A DNA stretch of 64,000 nucleotides, from NCBI RefSeq assembly GCF_003259935.1, contig NZ_QLMH01000004.1:184852-248851 (forward strand), in the 5' to 3' direction. Below the pieces are notes generated by a model. That model was not told the origin of the DNA. It saw only the letters and a program-made list of their open reading frames with translations, and made no database searches. This document shows, piece after piece, positions 9,700 through 17,672 of this stretch; position 1 is the stretch's first letter, and every line of letters begins with the position of its first letter. A program made the translations under genes and the position numbers. The stretch comes from Paranoxybacillus vitaminiphilus. GTDB lineage: Bacteria; Bacillota; Bacilli; Bacillales; Anoxybacillaceae.

Positions 9700-9793
9700 A
9701 GCAGCTGTTTCCAACAAAGGGTCAGAGCCACAACCACATAAAAATATTATGATTGGTTCATAAAGTAAACCTCTTCTTTTGGAAACGACCCGT
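9700..9793. repeat. Divergent copy of the dispersed palindromic repeat
   Basis: GTTTCCAA (9707-9714) pairs with TTGGAAAC (9779-9786). Inside is GGGTCAGAGCC, then an A/T core with ACAACCACAT, recalling the GTCAGACCC-CAACACAAT order of the better copies. It is weakly conserved, so membership is tentative. Around it, 9552-10109 has no gene that I can support. Confidence 0.4.
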
Positions 9794-9934
9794 TCTTTAT
9801 CCGGTTTTTCTAAAAGCTTTCATTTTCATTTCTGCTTACCTTCCCAACACTGACTTTCGCTAAAGGAAGATAAACACTTAATTTTTATAATAATAGTTTT
9901 TCGATATTATAAATGTTTTTGATTAAAAAAATTA

Positions 9935-9963
9935 TTTACAAACATATTCATTTTATATATATT
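9935..9963 (+). promoter_or_regulatory. Candidate sigma-A promoter for the amino-acid permease
   Basis: TTTACA (9935-9940), 17-bp spacer, TATATT (9958-9963). It leaves a ~140-nt A/T-rich leader before the permease start at 10110. Confidence 0.4.
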
Positions 9964-10109
9964 AAAAACGAGCCGTATATTCATTCAAAAATTCCTTAGG
10001 CAATCCAATAGGATATTTTTTGCAAAACAAAAATGTAAGCGTTTTATTTTATTTTGTTAAAATTTTATTTATTTTCTTAAAATTATTTCTTGGGGAAGGA
10101 GAATTTTTT

Positions 10110-11510
10110 ATGAAAAGTAACGGTCCTGAAAAAGAGTTGCATCGGGGGCTGGAAGAAAGACATATTACTCTTATGTCCCTTGGTGCAGCGATCGGGGTTG
10201 GATTATTCCTTGGTTCTGCTTCTGCAATTAAAATGGCAGGGCCAGCGATTCTTTTGGCGTATGCGATCGGCGGAGCCGTCATGTTTTTAATTATGCGCGC
10301 GCTTGGTGAAATGGCGATTGAAAATCCGGTTGCCGGCTCCTTCAGCCGTTATGCGCGTAACTATTTAGGTCCTTTAGCCGGTTATTTAACCGGTTGGAAC
10401 TATTGGTTTTTATGGGTTGTTACGTGTATGGCGGAGATTACAGCAGCTGGAATTTATATGCAATATTGGTTCCCGGAAACTCCGCAATGGATTTGGGCAT
10501 TAGCGGCACTAGTAATTATGACGGCCGTAAACTTCCTTGCCGTGAAAGCCTATGGAGAACTCGAGTTTTGGTTTGCCCTTATTAAAATTGTCACAATTGT
10601 CTTTATGATCTTAGTCGGCCTTGGCATGATTATTTTTGGTTTGGGTAACGGCGGCGTTGCAACTGGAATCAGCAACCTTTGGAAGCATGGCGGATTTTTC
10701 CCGAACGGAATTACCGGCGTGTTAATGTCTTTACAAATGGTGATGTTTGCTTATTTAGGCATTGAGATGATCGGTGTAACAGCCGGCGAAGTAAAAAACC
10801 CGCAAAAATCATTAACACGTGCGATTGACTCTGTCTTTTGGCGAATTCTAATTTTCTATGTCGGTGCTTTATTCGTTATCATGTCTATCTATCCGTGGAC
10901 TGAAATTGGACAAAAAGGAAGCCCGTTTGTACTGACATTCGAAAAAATCGGCATTCCTGCCGCTGCGGGAATCATTAACTTTGTTGTCTTAACAGCGGCA
11001 TTGTCTTCGTGCAACAGCGGTATTTTCAGCACAGGACGGATGTTATTTAACTTAGCACAACAAGGGGAAGCTCCGAAAAAATATGCGAATTTAACAAAAC
11101 GCGGCGTACCTGGTACAGCGATTTTAGCGTCCGCAACCGCATTGCTCATCGGTGTTGGTTTGAACTATGTCGTTCCTGCAAAAGTATTTACATGGGTGAC
11201 AAGCATTGCAACATTCGGTGCCGTCTGGACTTGGGCCGTCATTTTACTATCACAAATTCGTTTCCGGAAAAGCTTAAGTCCTGACCACCAAAAACAGTTG
11301 AAATTCAAAATGCCTTTCTTCCCTTACAGTTCTTATATCGCGCTTGCCTTTTTAACCGGTGTCATCGGGTTGATGGCCTACTTCCCTGATACACGAATTG
11401 CTTTAATGGTCGGTCCAATTTGGTATGCCATCTTAATTGCGTTTTACTACGGCAAAGGATTGCATAAACGAAATCAAGAAACTACTGCAAAAAACACAAA
11501 AGTCAGCTAA
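10110..11510 (+). CDS. Amino-acid permease, APC superfamily (AAT family)
   Basis: 466 residues from the ATG at 10110, which has GGGGAAGGAG upstream; a longer frame from 10020 begins with an unrelated A/T-rich stretch. Twelve transmembrane helices. The N-terminus ELHRGLEERHITLMSLGAAIGVGLFLGSA is the hallmark of proton-coupled amino-acid permeases of the AapA/ProY/AnsP group, with GEMAIENPVAGSF as the second family motif. It imports an amino acid into the cell. Substrate cannot be read from sequence; proline or D-/L-alanine are reasonable given putP, ald and alr nearby, but this is inference. A repeat-type terminator follows. Confidence 0.85.
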   Translation: MKSNGPEKELHRGLEERHITLMSLGAAIGVGLFLGSASAIKMAGPAILLAYAIGGAVMFLIMRALGEMAIENPVAGSFSRYARNYLGPLAGYLTGWNYWFLWVVTCMAEITAAGIYMQYWFPETPQWIWALAALVIMTAVNFLAVKAYGELEFWFALIKIVTIVFMILVGLGMIIFGLGNGGVATGISNLWKHGGFFPNGITGVLMSLQMVMFAYLGIEMIGVTAGEVKNPQKSLTRAIDSVFWRILIFYVGALFVIMSIYPWTEIGQKGSPFVLTFEKIGIPAAAGIINFVVLTAALSSCNSGIFSTGRMLFNLAQQGEAPKKYANLTKRGVPGTAILASATALLIGVGLNYVVPAKVFTWVTSIATFGAVWTWAVILLSQIRFRKSLSPDHQKQLKFKMPFFPYSSYIALAFLTGVIGLMAYFPDTRIALMVGPIWYAILIAFYYGKGLHKRNQETTAKNTKVS

Positions 11511-11512
11511 TG

Positions 11513-11590
11513 AAAAGAGGCTGCCCTAAAAGCGTCTGACCCCGCGCACAACTTGCAGAGGCTGACACTTTGCTTTAGGGCGAGCCTCTT
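11513..11590. repeat. Dispersed palindromic intergenic repeat, copy 3 (permease-liaR)
   Basis: Outer arms AAGAGGCTGCCCTAAAAGC and GCTTTAGGGCGAGCCTCTT are nearly perfect complements. Inner GTCTGACC and GGCTGACAC match the family core, but the A/T centre is shortened. It lies between convergent genes and can terminate both the permease and liaR. Confidence 0.8.
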
Positions 11591-11591
11591 C

Positions 11592-12224
11592 TTATTTTAC
11601 TAAAGAGTGTTTAAATGCATAGATGACTGCTTGAGTGCGGTCTTGGACTCCGAGTTTACTTAATATATTGCTGACGTGCACTTTTACCGTTTTTAACGCA
11701 ATGAACAACTCATCGGCAATTTCCTGGTTCGTCTTTCCTTGAGCCATCAACAACAAAACTTCCATTTCCCGATTCGTTAATTCCTCGTGGGGAAGGCGTT
11801 TCTCTTTCTTGCGCATTTTCGCCATCATCTTGTTCGTTACTTCCGGCTCTAAAACCGACTGGCCGTAATAGGTGGCGCGAATGGCATTGGCGATTTCATT
11901 GGCCTTTGATGTTTTTAGCATATAACTGGCTGCTCCTGCTTCCAATGCCGGATACACTTTTTCATCATCAAGAAAGCTTGTTACAATGATGATTTTTGCT
12001 TCCGGCCATTCTTGAATAATTTTTTTTGTCGCTTCAATTCCGTCCATTTCCGGCATGACCAAATCCATTAAGATGATATCCGGGCGCAAATTTAAAGCCA
12101 TTTCTACCGCCTTTTTTCCATTATCGGCCTCGCCGACAATCTCGATGTCCGGCTGTGAAGACAAAAAGGCGGATACACCGATTCTTACCATTTCATGATC
12201 ATCGACAAACAACACTTTAATCAT
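11592..12224 (-). CDS. liaR: Envelope-stress response regulator LiaR (NarL/FixJ family)
   Basis: 210 residues from the ATG at 12224 (GAGGG upstream); a GTG at 12233 is possible but crowded. Receiver domain with DD at residues 8-9, phospho-acceptor Asp54 ([12 protein letters not shown]) and conserved Lys; C-terminal LuxR-type helix-turn-helix ([25 protein letters not shown]). It activates genes against cell-wall damage. It overlaps the end of liaS and closes the liaIHFSR operon. Similar to B. subtilis LiaR and S. aureus VraR. The neighbours LiaF, LiaS, LiaH and LiaI make the name secure. Confidence 0.93.
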   Translation of the reverse strand: MIKVLFVDDHEMVRIGVSAFLSSQPDIEIVGEADNGKKAVEMALNLRPDIILMDLVMPEMDGIEATKKIIQEWPEAKIIIVTSFLDDEKVYPALEAGAASYMLKTSKANEIANAIRATYYGQSVLEPEVTNKMMAKMRKKEKRLPHEELTNREMEVLLLMAQGKTNQEIADELFIALKTVKVHVSNILSKLGVQDRTQAVIYAFKHSLVK

Positions 12225-13263
12225 TATCCTCACCCTCTAACGACAGCAGCGGAACACGCACTTCCAAGCGCGTCCCTTGATTCGGTACGCTGACAATTTG
12301 CAACGTTCCGCCAATTTCTAAGGCACGCTCGTGCATATTTTGCAATCCATATGATCCCGTCTTTGTTTGTTCAACATCAAATCCAATTCCGTCGTCTACA
12401 ACACGCAAAATAACAAGGCTGCCGCGCTTCACTAATAGCACTTCGAGCGTTGTCGCTTTCGCATGGCGAAGCGTATTGGAAACGGACTCCTGTAAAATAC
12501 GGAATAAATGATCTTCGATTCCTTTATCAAGCGAAAAATGTTCAATTTTCCATTGAATCTTCATTGGAACTTTTTGCTGTAATTCGATTAGCAGCTCTTG
12601 AATTCCTTCCTGCAGCGACTTTCCTTTTAAGGCAACAGGGCGAAGATGTAAGAGAAGCGCCCGCATTTCCAGCTGTGATTGATGAATCATCTCTTCGACT
12701 AACTTGAGTTGTTTTGCTTGCACATTGTCAGAAATTGTTTTTGCTTCGTTTATGGCAGATATTAGCATGGAAGCCGCAAACAACTGCTGGCTGACGGAAT
12801 CATGAAGCTCACGGGCTAAACGATGACGTTCTTGGGAAACAATCTCTTGAATGCGCTTTTCTTGTTCTTCTGCTTTCTCGCTCGCAAGCCTTTGCGACAG
12901 CTTTGTCTGCTCGGCAAGATGCTTTTGAATTTTTCCAATGCGTGCGCTAATCAATTCTAACTCTTTAAAACGCAACGGCTCGTTTATTTCTGCCTGCTGC
13001 CCTTGCTCGATTTGCCTTAACACATCTTCTACAATGTACAGCTGCTTTTTCAAAAAAAGACCAGAAACAACACCAAAGACGATACCAATAAATACACTAA
13101 TACCGGAAACAAAAATAATAAACGGAACATCTATAATCTCTTGTTTCCATAATAAAGACCAGTCTGATAAAGGAAATACGACAAAAGCCGTTGCCATCAC
13201 AAAAAGAAACACGAAAAAAGCGAGACTCGCACCAATCACAATTTGCCTCTGCAGTATATTCAT
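12217..13263 (-). CDS. liaS: Envelope-stress sensor histidine kinase LiaS
   Basis: 348 residues, an intramembrane-sensing NarL-type kinase with two N-terminal transmembrane helices (about 8-30 and 46-70) and a very short extracellular loop. HisKA_3 dimerisation helix with phospho-acceptor His154 in [16 protein letters not shown], then HATPase ([31 protein letters not shown]). It phosphorylates LiaR on cell-wall antibiotic stress and is held off by LiaF. The start overlaps the liaF stop by 4 nt (ATGA), a sign of translational coupling. Confidence 0.93.
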   Translation of the reverse strand: MNILQRQIVIGASLAFFVFLFVMATAFVVFPLSDWSLLWKQEIIDVPFIIFVSGISVFIGIVFGVVSGLFLKKQLYIVEDVLRQIEQGQQAEINEPLRFKELELISARIGKIQKHLAEQTKLSQRLASEKAEEQEKRIQEIVSQERHRLARELHDSVSQQLFAASMLISAINEAKTISDNVQAKQLKLVEEMIHQSQLEMRALLLHLRPVALKGKSLQEGIQELLIELQQKVPMKIQWKIEHFSLDKGIEDHLFRILQESVSNTLRHAKATTLEVLLVKRGSLVILRVVDDGIGFDVEQTKTGSYGLQNMHERALEIGGTLQIVSVPNQGTRLEVRVPLLSLEGEDND

Positions 13264-13994
13264 CTTCGTTTCACCTCTAAGTTTCCGACAATCATAGAGG
13301 TGACAATTTTAATTTTTTGCGGCGCATTTTCATATCCTGCTGTTTGGAAATGGAGCGTTTCGTTCCATACTTTCATTTCACTGTGCTCGAAGATTGTAAC
13401 AGAGCCGGCAATAACCGAATGATGAACGCTCACTTCAATCTCATAAGGTACAATAATCTGAATGTTTCCGAGAATATTGCGAATCACGATAACAGATTCG
13501 CCTTTAGGAAGCAACGTATAACTTAAATCAATAATCGTATCGCCAATACCGGTTTGAACGTTTACATCGTTCCATTCATATACATGTTCCGGTGTCTTTT
13601 GAGTTCCGAACAAAACATTTTTCAATAATGGTTTTCTTCTAAGGAAAGATTCTCCGGATGGAATCCTCTCAGCCTCTTGAATGACGGGAGTGATATATGT
13701 TGGTTTTTGTTTTGAGCGGACAAAATGAATAATCACATATATAAGAGAAGCAAATAACAAAAATTTAAATGCGAACATATTAAAAACTAAAATAATTAAG
13801 CTGATGACACCAAACCAAAACAAACCTGTTCCAGATATCCGCGGCATCCGCTTTCGTCCTATATAAATACAGCCAATCGCAATGATTAAGAAAAAAATTG
13901 CGCCCCCATGGAAAAACAATAGTTCTCCTAAGAAAAGAATGACTCCAATAAAAAGAACCCAGCTAATAAAATCATTTTTCAGTTGGTTTATCAT
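13260..13994 (-). CDS. liaF: LiaF, membrane inhibitor of the LiaSR system
   Basis: 244 residues with four N-terminal transmembrane helices and a soluble C-terminal beta-rich domain (DUF2154 type; GIGDTIIDLSYTLLPKGE ... IRNILGNIQIIVP). In bacilli LiaF keeps LiaS in its phosphatase state without stress. The order liaF-liaS-liaR matches B. subtilis. The gene between liaH and liaF in B. subtilis, liaG, is absent here: only 103 bp with a terminator hairpin lie between. Confidence 0.92.
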   Translation of the reverse strand: MINQLKNDFISWVLFIGVILFLGELLFFHGGAIFFLIIAIGCIYIGRKRMPRISGTGLFWFGVISLIILVFNMFAFKFLLFASLIYVIIHFVRSKQKPTYITPVIQEAERIPSGESFLRRKPLLKNVLFGTQKTPEHVYEWNDVNVQTGIGDTIIDLSYTLLPKGESVIVIRNILGNIQIIVPYEIEVSVHHSVIAGSVTIFEHSEMKVWNETLHFQTAGYENAPQKIKIVTSMIVGNLEVKRR

Positions 13995-14052
13995 GAGGGC
14001 CGCCTCCCTTCCGCTGAATGGGATCCGTTTTCTTATATTACGAAATGCACAG

Positions 14053-14080
14053 AAAAAGGCGCAGAGACCTACGCCCTTTT
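14053..14080 (-). terminator. Hairpin between liaH and liaF (partial terminator)
   Basis: AAAAGGGCG and CGCCTTTTT pair on the - strand around a ten-base loop, ending in T5. As in B. subtilis, this would let liaIH mRNA accumulate above a read-through liaFSR message. Confidence 0.7.
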
Positions 14081-14097
14081 AGAATACCATGTTTATA

Positions 14098-14745
14098 TTA
14101 GCAATTTGAATGAGTTTCTTGCTTTTTTAATTCTTTTTCCAGCTGAGCAATGCGGGCATCAATCGTGCTCGAATAATAAGCCAAGCTTACTTTCTGTTCT
14201 AGCTGCTCAAGATATTGCTCGATTTCGGCAAAACGGGAAAAAGGTTTATTTCCATATTGCTCTTGTTCCAATACTTTATTTATTCGATAATGAGCCCGTG
14301 CCACATTTTCCCGCCCCATCAGCTCCATGCGTTTAATATGCATATCTTTCAGCTTATGTTTCATCTCTTCGTATTTTCGCTCTAATTCTTCAAGATAATG
14401 TAACGCCTGTTCAAGAGATTGTTTTAATCTTGAAGCCCGTTCTTCATATTTCATTTGTTCTTGAGCCGCAAATTGATATAGCTCTGTCTCCCCTGCTTGC
14501 GAAGCAATTTGTGCTTGGTGCTTGCGTTTTTCTGCAAGTTCTTGTGCATAATGATATTCACGTGCAAGCTCTTCCTTCAATAAATGCTGGCGTTCAACAA
14601 GCTTTTGCACCTTTTCGGCTTCCTGTTCGCACTGACGTAAATATTCATTCAATAAGGCGATTGGGTTTTGCCGTTCTTTTTGCTCAAGTATGTCATGTAA
14701 ATCAGCCATGATGACATTTTTTATACGTGTCAATAAGTTGTTCAT
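14098..14745 (-). CDS. liaH: LiaH, PspA/IM30-family membrane-protecting protein
   Basis: 215 residues from the ATG at 14745 (AGGAG eight bases upstream); a GTG three codons earlier is less well placed. Almost entirely alpha-helical coiled coil (about 25-210), opening with NLLTRIKNVIMADLHDILEQKERQNPIALLNEYLRQ, the PspA/Vipp1 N-terminal pattern. Such proteins assemble into large rings or rods at stressed membranes. It is co-transcribed with liaI, its membrane anchor, with 18 bp between. It is the main LiaR-induced effector. Confidence 0.9.
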   Translation of the reverse strand: MNNLLTRIKNVIMADLHDILEQKERQNPIALLNEYLRQCEQEAEKVQKLVERQHLLKEELAREYHYAQELAEKRKHQAQIASQAGETELYQFAAQEQMKYEERASRLKQSLEQALHYLEELERKYEEMKHKLKDMHIKRMELMGRENVARAHYRINKVLEQEQYGNKPFSRFAEIEQYLEQLEQKVSLAYYSSTIDARIAQLEKELKKQETHSNC

Positions 14746-14763
14746 ATCTTCCACTCCTCTTAA

Positions 14764-15108
14764 TTAATAATTTCGTTTTAACTCTGCCCATTGCTTTTCA
14801 AAGTTTGTAAACGGGTCATCGACAGTTCTTCTTTCTTTCGTTTCATTCCATTTTTTGTACACGATATATAACACATATGCCGCTGCCATGCCGAGAATAG
14901 CAGGCACGTTTGAGACAGAGGCGGATAATACAATCAGTCCAAGGACAGCCCAAAACACTTTTTTCCCAGTTGATTCCGCCTTCATAAATTGTTTAAACGA
15001 ATAGTAAAGAATGATGAAACTAATGGCGAGACCGACCATCGGACCAAGGTTGGCAAGCAGCACTGCCGCTGCAATTCCGCCTGCTATAAGCAATCCGAAC
15101 TTTTTCAT
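14764..15108 (-). CDS. liaI: LiaI-like small membrane protein
   Basis: 114 residues with three to four hydrophobic helices (about 5-25, 27-42, 52-66, 70-85) and a charged cytoplasmic tail (DDPFTNFEKQWAELKR). It sits first in the operon ahead of liaH, as liaI does in B. subtilis, where it anchors LiaH at the membrane. Sequence similarity of small membrane proteins is weak, so position, size and topology carry the call. AGGAGG precedes the ATG. Confidence 0.8.
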   Translation of the reverse strand: MKKFGLLIAGGIAAAVLLANLGPMVGLAISFIILYYSFKQFMKAESTGKKVFWAVLGLIVLSASVSNVPAILGMAAAYVLYIVYKKWNETKERRTVDDPFTNFEKQWAELKRNY

Positions 15109-15184
15109 TTTCCATCTCCCTCCTTTCGTACCTTCATCTTATCCTCAATCCAAAATTTACATAATGAACTTGAGCTATATTTTT

Positions 15185-15193
15185 GTCTAAGAC
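15185..15193. promoter_or_regulatory. Possible LiaR operator half-sites upstream of liaI
   Basis: The dyad GTCTAAGAC (GTCT-A-AGAC) lies ~80 bp upstream of the liaI start, just above a possible promoter (TAGACA, 17 bp, CATTAT on the - strand). Position and dyad fit a response-regulator site; identity as a LiaR box is a guess. Confidence 0.3.
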
Positions 15194-15213
15194 TTGAGAC
15201 GTATGAATAAAAA

Positions 15214-15328
15214 AGTGGCCCATACATAAGTGTCTGATCTCACGCGCATTTCACAATATATAGTTCATTTATCTAACGTTATGCCTTTTATATTGTGTTG
15301 CGCAGTCTGACACTTTGGGCCAACCTCT
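15214..15328. repeat. Dispersed palindromic intergenic repeat, copy 4 (upstream of liaI)
   Basis: Outer arms GGCCCA (15218-15223) and TGGGCC (15316-15321), then AAGTGTCTGA and TCTGACACTT, then the core with CACGCGCATTTCACAATATATAG on one side and ATATTGTGTTGCGC on the other. Full-length member, opposite orientation to the 62.2 kb copy. It separates the ATP-binding gene from the lia promoter region. Confidence 0.8.
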
Positions 15329-15358
15329 TGACAATCAACCGCTTTTAGAAAAGAGATG

Positions 15359-16756
15359 CTACTTTGCAACCATATAAGCTTGCTTCGGATGATTCGGTTG
15401 ATCGGGGTATTTTAACTTTATTTTTCCTTCGCTTAATAACTTGGCTAAATAATTGTTTCTCAGCCCGTCTGGTGTTCTTTCCAGCAAATAAGCTAATTCC
15501 TTTAACATTAATGGCCTTTTCGAACAAAGCTGTAAAATAATCTCTTCCATTACAGCCGGACTGAGACGTTTTTTCTTACGCGCCAGCTCGGCGATTCTCC
15601 ATAATTCGTCTTCCATTTCTTCTTGAGCCGTTTTATTTCTTGTCTCATCGACTTTTTCTTCCATATATTGCATCAGTCGGGAAACCTGATTGTTATTTAC
15701 AGAGTTCAACTCCTTATTTACTGAGTTATTACTATTATTTAAGGAGTTGCTTGCTTTATTTATGGAGTTGATTTCTTTATTTATGGAGTTTGGCGCCTTA
15801 TTTTCGGAGTTAATCGTTTTATTCATGGAGTTTCCTTCTTTGTTCATGGAGTTTAGCTTTTTATTTACGGAGTTACTCTTTTTATTTATGGAGTTATCTT
15901 CAGCGCTAACATCCGTGACGAAAAAGTCCAATTCCTCATCTATATGGCTCATATAGTCTTTATGTTGATGAACACCGGCTAAAATGCTCAATGTTAAAAT
16001 CGTCCGTTTGGATTGAAGATGTTGTACTAATTCAGGTTTTGGCCAACGTTGCTGTTTCCACGTTAACTCAATGCTTTTTAACCCTGAACCAGCCCGTTTG
16101 CAAAGACCGATTAAAATAAACATTTTAAACAGGTTCGGATTACGCAAATTGCTTACCCCACCCTCAAAAGCTTGTTCGACCGAAGTTCGAAAAAGACCGG
16201 GATTGGAAAAACGGAACAAGTTTTGTTCTTTTTCAACAACGATGCCGCCTTCACCATCATAATCACAATGGACGATCGCATTGATTAACGCTTCATGTAA
16301 AGCCGGACGAATTGTTTGTTCAACAAAGGAATCCGCAACGATGTGGGACATGACTTTAAAATAAAAATCATACACATTGCCTGACCACGTGCCATCCTGT
16401 GATGTAAATCGCTTTGACCATGTGCCATTTACTATATTCGACAAATTTTCCCGATATTCGAGAAAATATTGCGGTAAAACTTCTGTAATGATTCTTTCTT
16501 CACTGAACATTAGCAACCCCGCAAGAGTAACTCCTTCTTTGCTGCTGTTTCGCAGTTTCCCCCATGCACCAATTTTGTATAAAAATTCTTTCGTCTCAAG
16601 GCCGTTCCAAGGATGATTCGGTTTAGCCGCCGCAAAACGCTCGCGATAGTTTTTGACAGACTCAAAGTTCAATTCATTTAATCCGTAATGCTCTAAAATT
16701 AAATTATCCTGCAAAACGGATGAATGATCAGTCGAATAAATGGTGTTTTTGTTCAC
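15359..16756 (-). CDS. ATP-binding (HATPase_c_4) regulator-like protein with ten NSxNKxx heptad repeats
   Basis: 465 residues from a GTG at 16756 (GGGAG seven bases upstream; a TTG two codons earlier is too close). The part around GLLMFSEE, RPALHEALINAIVHCDYDG and NPNLFKMFILIGLCKRAGSG is the GHKL-type ATP-binding domain of the AlbA_2/'divergent AAA-4' family. That family normally begins with an AlbA_2 nucleic-acid-binding domain, which is missing here. Residues ~288-357 are ten heptads, NSxNKxx, a low-complexity linker, followed by a C-terminal winged-helix-like region (LCSKRPLMLKELAYLLERTPDGLRNNYL). Function unknown; probably DNA- or RNA-linked regulation. Monocistronic. Confidence 0.75.
   Translation of the reverse strand: MNKNTIYSTDHSSVLQDNLILEHYGLNELNFESVKNYRERFAAAKPNHPWNGLETKEFLYKIGAWGKLRNSSKEGVTLAGLLMFSEERIITEVLPQYFLEYRENLSNIVNGTWSKRFTSQDGTWSGNVYDFYFKVMSHIVADSFVEQTIRPALHEALINAIVHCDYDGEGGIVVEKEQNLFRFSNPGLFRTSVEQAFEGGVSNLRNPNLFKMFILIGLCKRAGSGLKSIELTWKQQRWPKPELVQHLQSKRTILTLSILAGVHQHKDYMSHIDEELDFFVTDVSAEDNSINKKSNSVNKKLNSMNKEGNSMNKTINSENKAPNSINKEINSINKASNSLNNSNNSVNKELNSVNNNQVSRLMQYMEEKVDETRNKTAQEEMEDELWRIAELARKKKRLSPAVMEEIILQLCSKRPLMLKELAYLLERTPDGLRNNYLAKLLSEGKIKLKYPDQPNHPKQAYMVAK
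15686..15895 (-). repeat. Coding minisatellite: ten 21-bp units
   Basis: Ten consecutive 21-bp units encode NSINKKS, NSVNKKL, NSMNKEG, NSMNKTI, NSENKAP, NSINKEI, NSINKAS, NSLNNSN, NSVNKEL and NSVNNNQ. The Asn-Ser-x-Asn positions are fixed, while the third position and the last two vary. This is a period-7 protein repeat inside the ATP-binding gene, prone to copy-number change by slippage. Confidence 0.9.
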
Positions 16757-16864
16757 TTCCAATCTCCCTCTTATATTATTTTATAAAAATAATTCGTTCG
16801 AAAAATTTATTGACTAATTATTCTTATTTTATCATCTTTCATGTTAGTTGCGTGTTGTTACTGA

Positions 16865-16897
16865 AAAAAGAAAAGAGACTAACCGTGTAGCCTCTTT
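16865..16897 (-). terminator. Terminator of the small HD-GYP gene
   Basis: On the - strand AAAGAGGCTA and TAGTCTCTTT pair with one mismatch around a short loop, followed by TCTTTTTTC. It lies directly at the stop codon. Confidence 0.7.
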
Positions 16898-17516
16898 ACT
16901 CCAAATTCATAATTTTAGTAAAAATTTGTTCACTATTTCTGCTAATAGGAAAGTAATGACTTTCCATCCATTTTAGAAATTCATCAGTCAGGGCCGGATC
17001 AAATTGCGTCCCTTTTCCATTCTTAATTTCATAATAGGCTTCTTCCCAGCTTAACGATGAACGATATGGACGAATCCCGGTCATTGCCTCAAGTGAATCA
17101 GCAAGACACAGTAGACGCGCTTCAAAAGGAATATGTTCTCCCTCTAAGCTGCAAGGATAGCCATTGCCATCCCAACGCTCATGGTGGTGCAATGTCATTT
17201 TAATAGCGGTATCATTTAGTGCATACTTCTGTAGTATTTCGATTCCAAATTGCGGGTGTTTTTTCATTTCGACAAACTCATATTCAAGCAATTTTCCTTT
17301 TTTCATTAAAATATTTCTATTGATTTTTATTTTTCCAATATCATGAAGAAGGGCGCCTAACTCGAACTCTTTTTGTTTACTTTTTTCTATACCAATATAG
17401 TTTGCGAAAGAAAGTGCTATTTCCGTTACGCGGTAGGAATGAAGAAACGTCAGCTCATCTTTCCCCCAAAGCTCCCTCATTAAAAAGCATAATTCCATAT
17501 TGTTAAATACTGACAT
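16896..17516 (-). CDS. Stand-alone HD-GYP domain protein (putative c-di-GMP phosphodiesterase)
   Basis: 206 residues, almost all one HD-GYP domain. The catalytic metal motif LLHDIGKIKI is intact (near residues 56-65), as are the HH/GYP segment LHHHERWDGNGYP and the LADSLEAMTG helix. No sensor or transmembrane domain is present. The family hydrolyses cyclic di-GMP; whether this protein does so is inferred from the intact motifs. It is divergent from yhfW and monocistronic. Contrast the HD-GYP gene after gyrA, where the first metal ligand is changed. Confidence 0.8.
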   Translation of the reverse strand: MSVFNNMELCFLMRELWGKDELTFLHSYRVTEIALSFANYIGIEKSKQKEFELGALLHDIGKIKINRNILMKKGKLLEYEFVEMKKHPQFGIEILQKYALNDTAIKMTLHHHERWDGNGYPCSLEGEHIPFEARLLCLADSLEAMTGIRPYRSSLSWEEAYYEIKNGKGTQFDPALTDEFLKWMESHYFPISRNSEQIFTKIMNLE

Positions 17517-17672
17517 GTTATCTACCTACTATTCTCTCATCATTCTACTATAAATTATAATGAAAACGATTATCACCATCAAATATAAAGTAAATTTCTC
17601 TATGTTATAAATAAATCTTTATTTAATGGGGAAATTATGTAATATTAAATCGATTAATAGGAGGAGCATTTC

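Noticed and set aside
15686..15895. CRISPR-like array because of regular short repeats
   Set aside because: Units are 21 bp, contiguous without spacers, in frame within a gene, and degenerate.
15690..15956. + strand frame with repeated LFMEF/LFTEL units
   Set aside because: Antisense of the 21-bp heptad repeat, so the periodicity is borrowed from the real gene.
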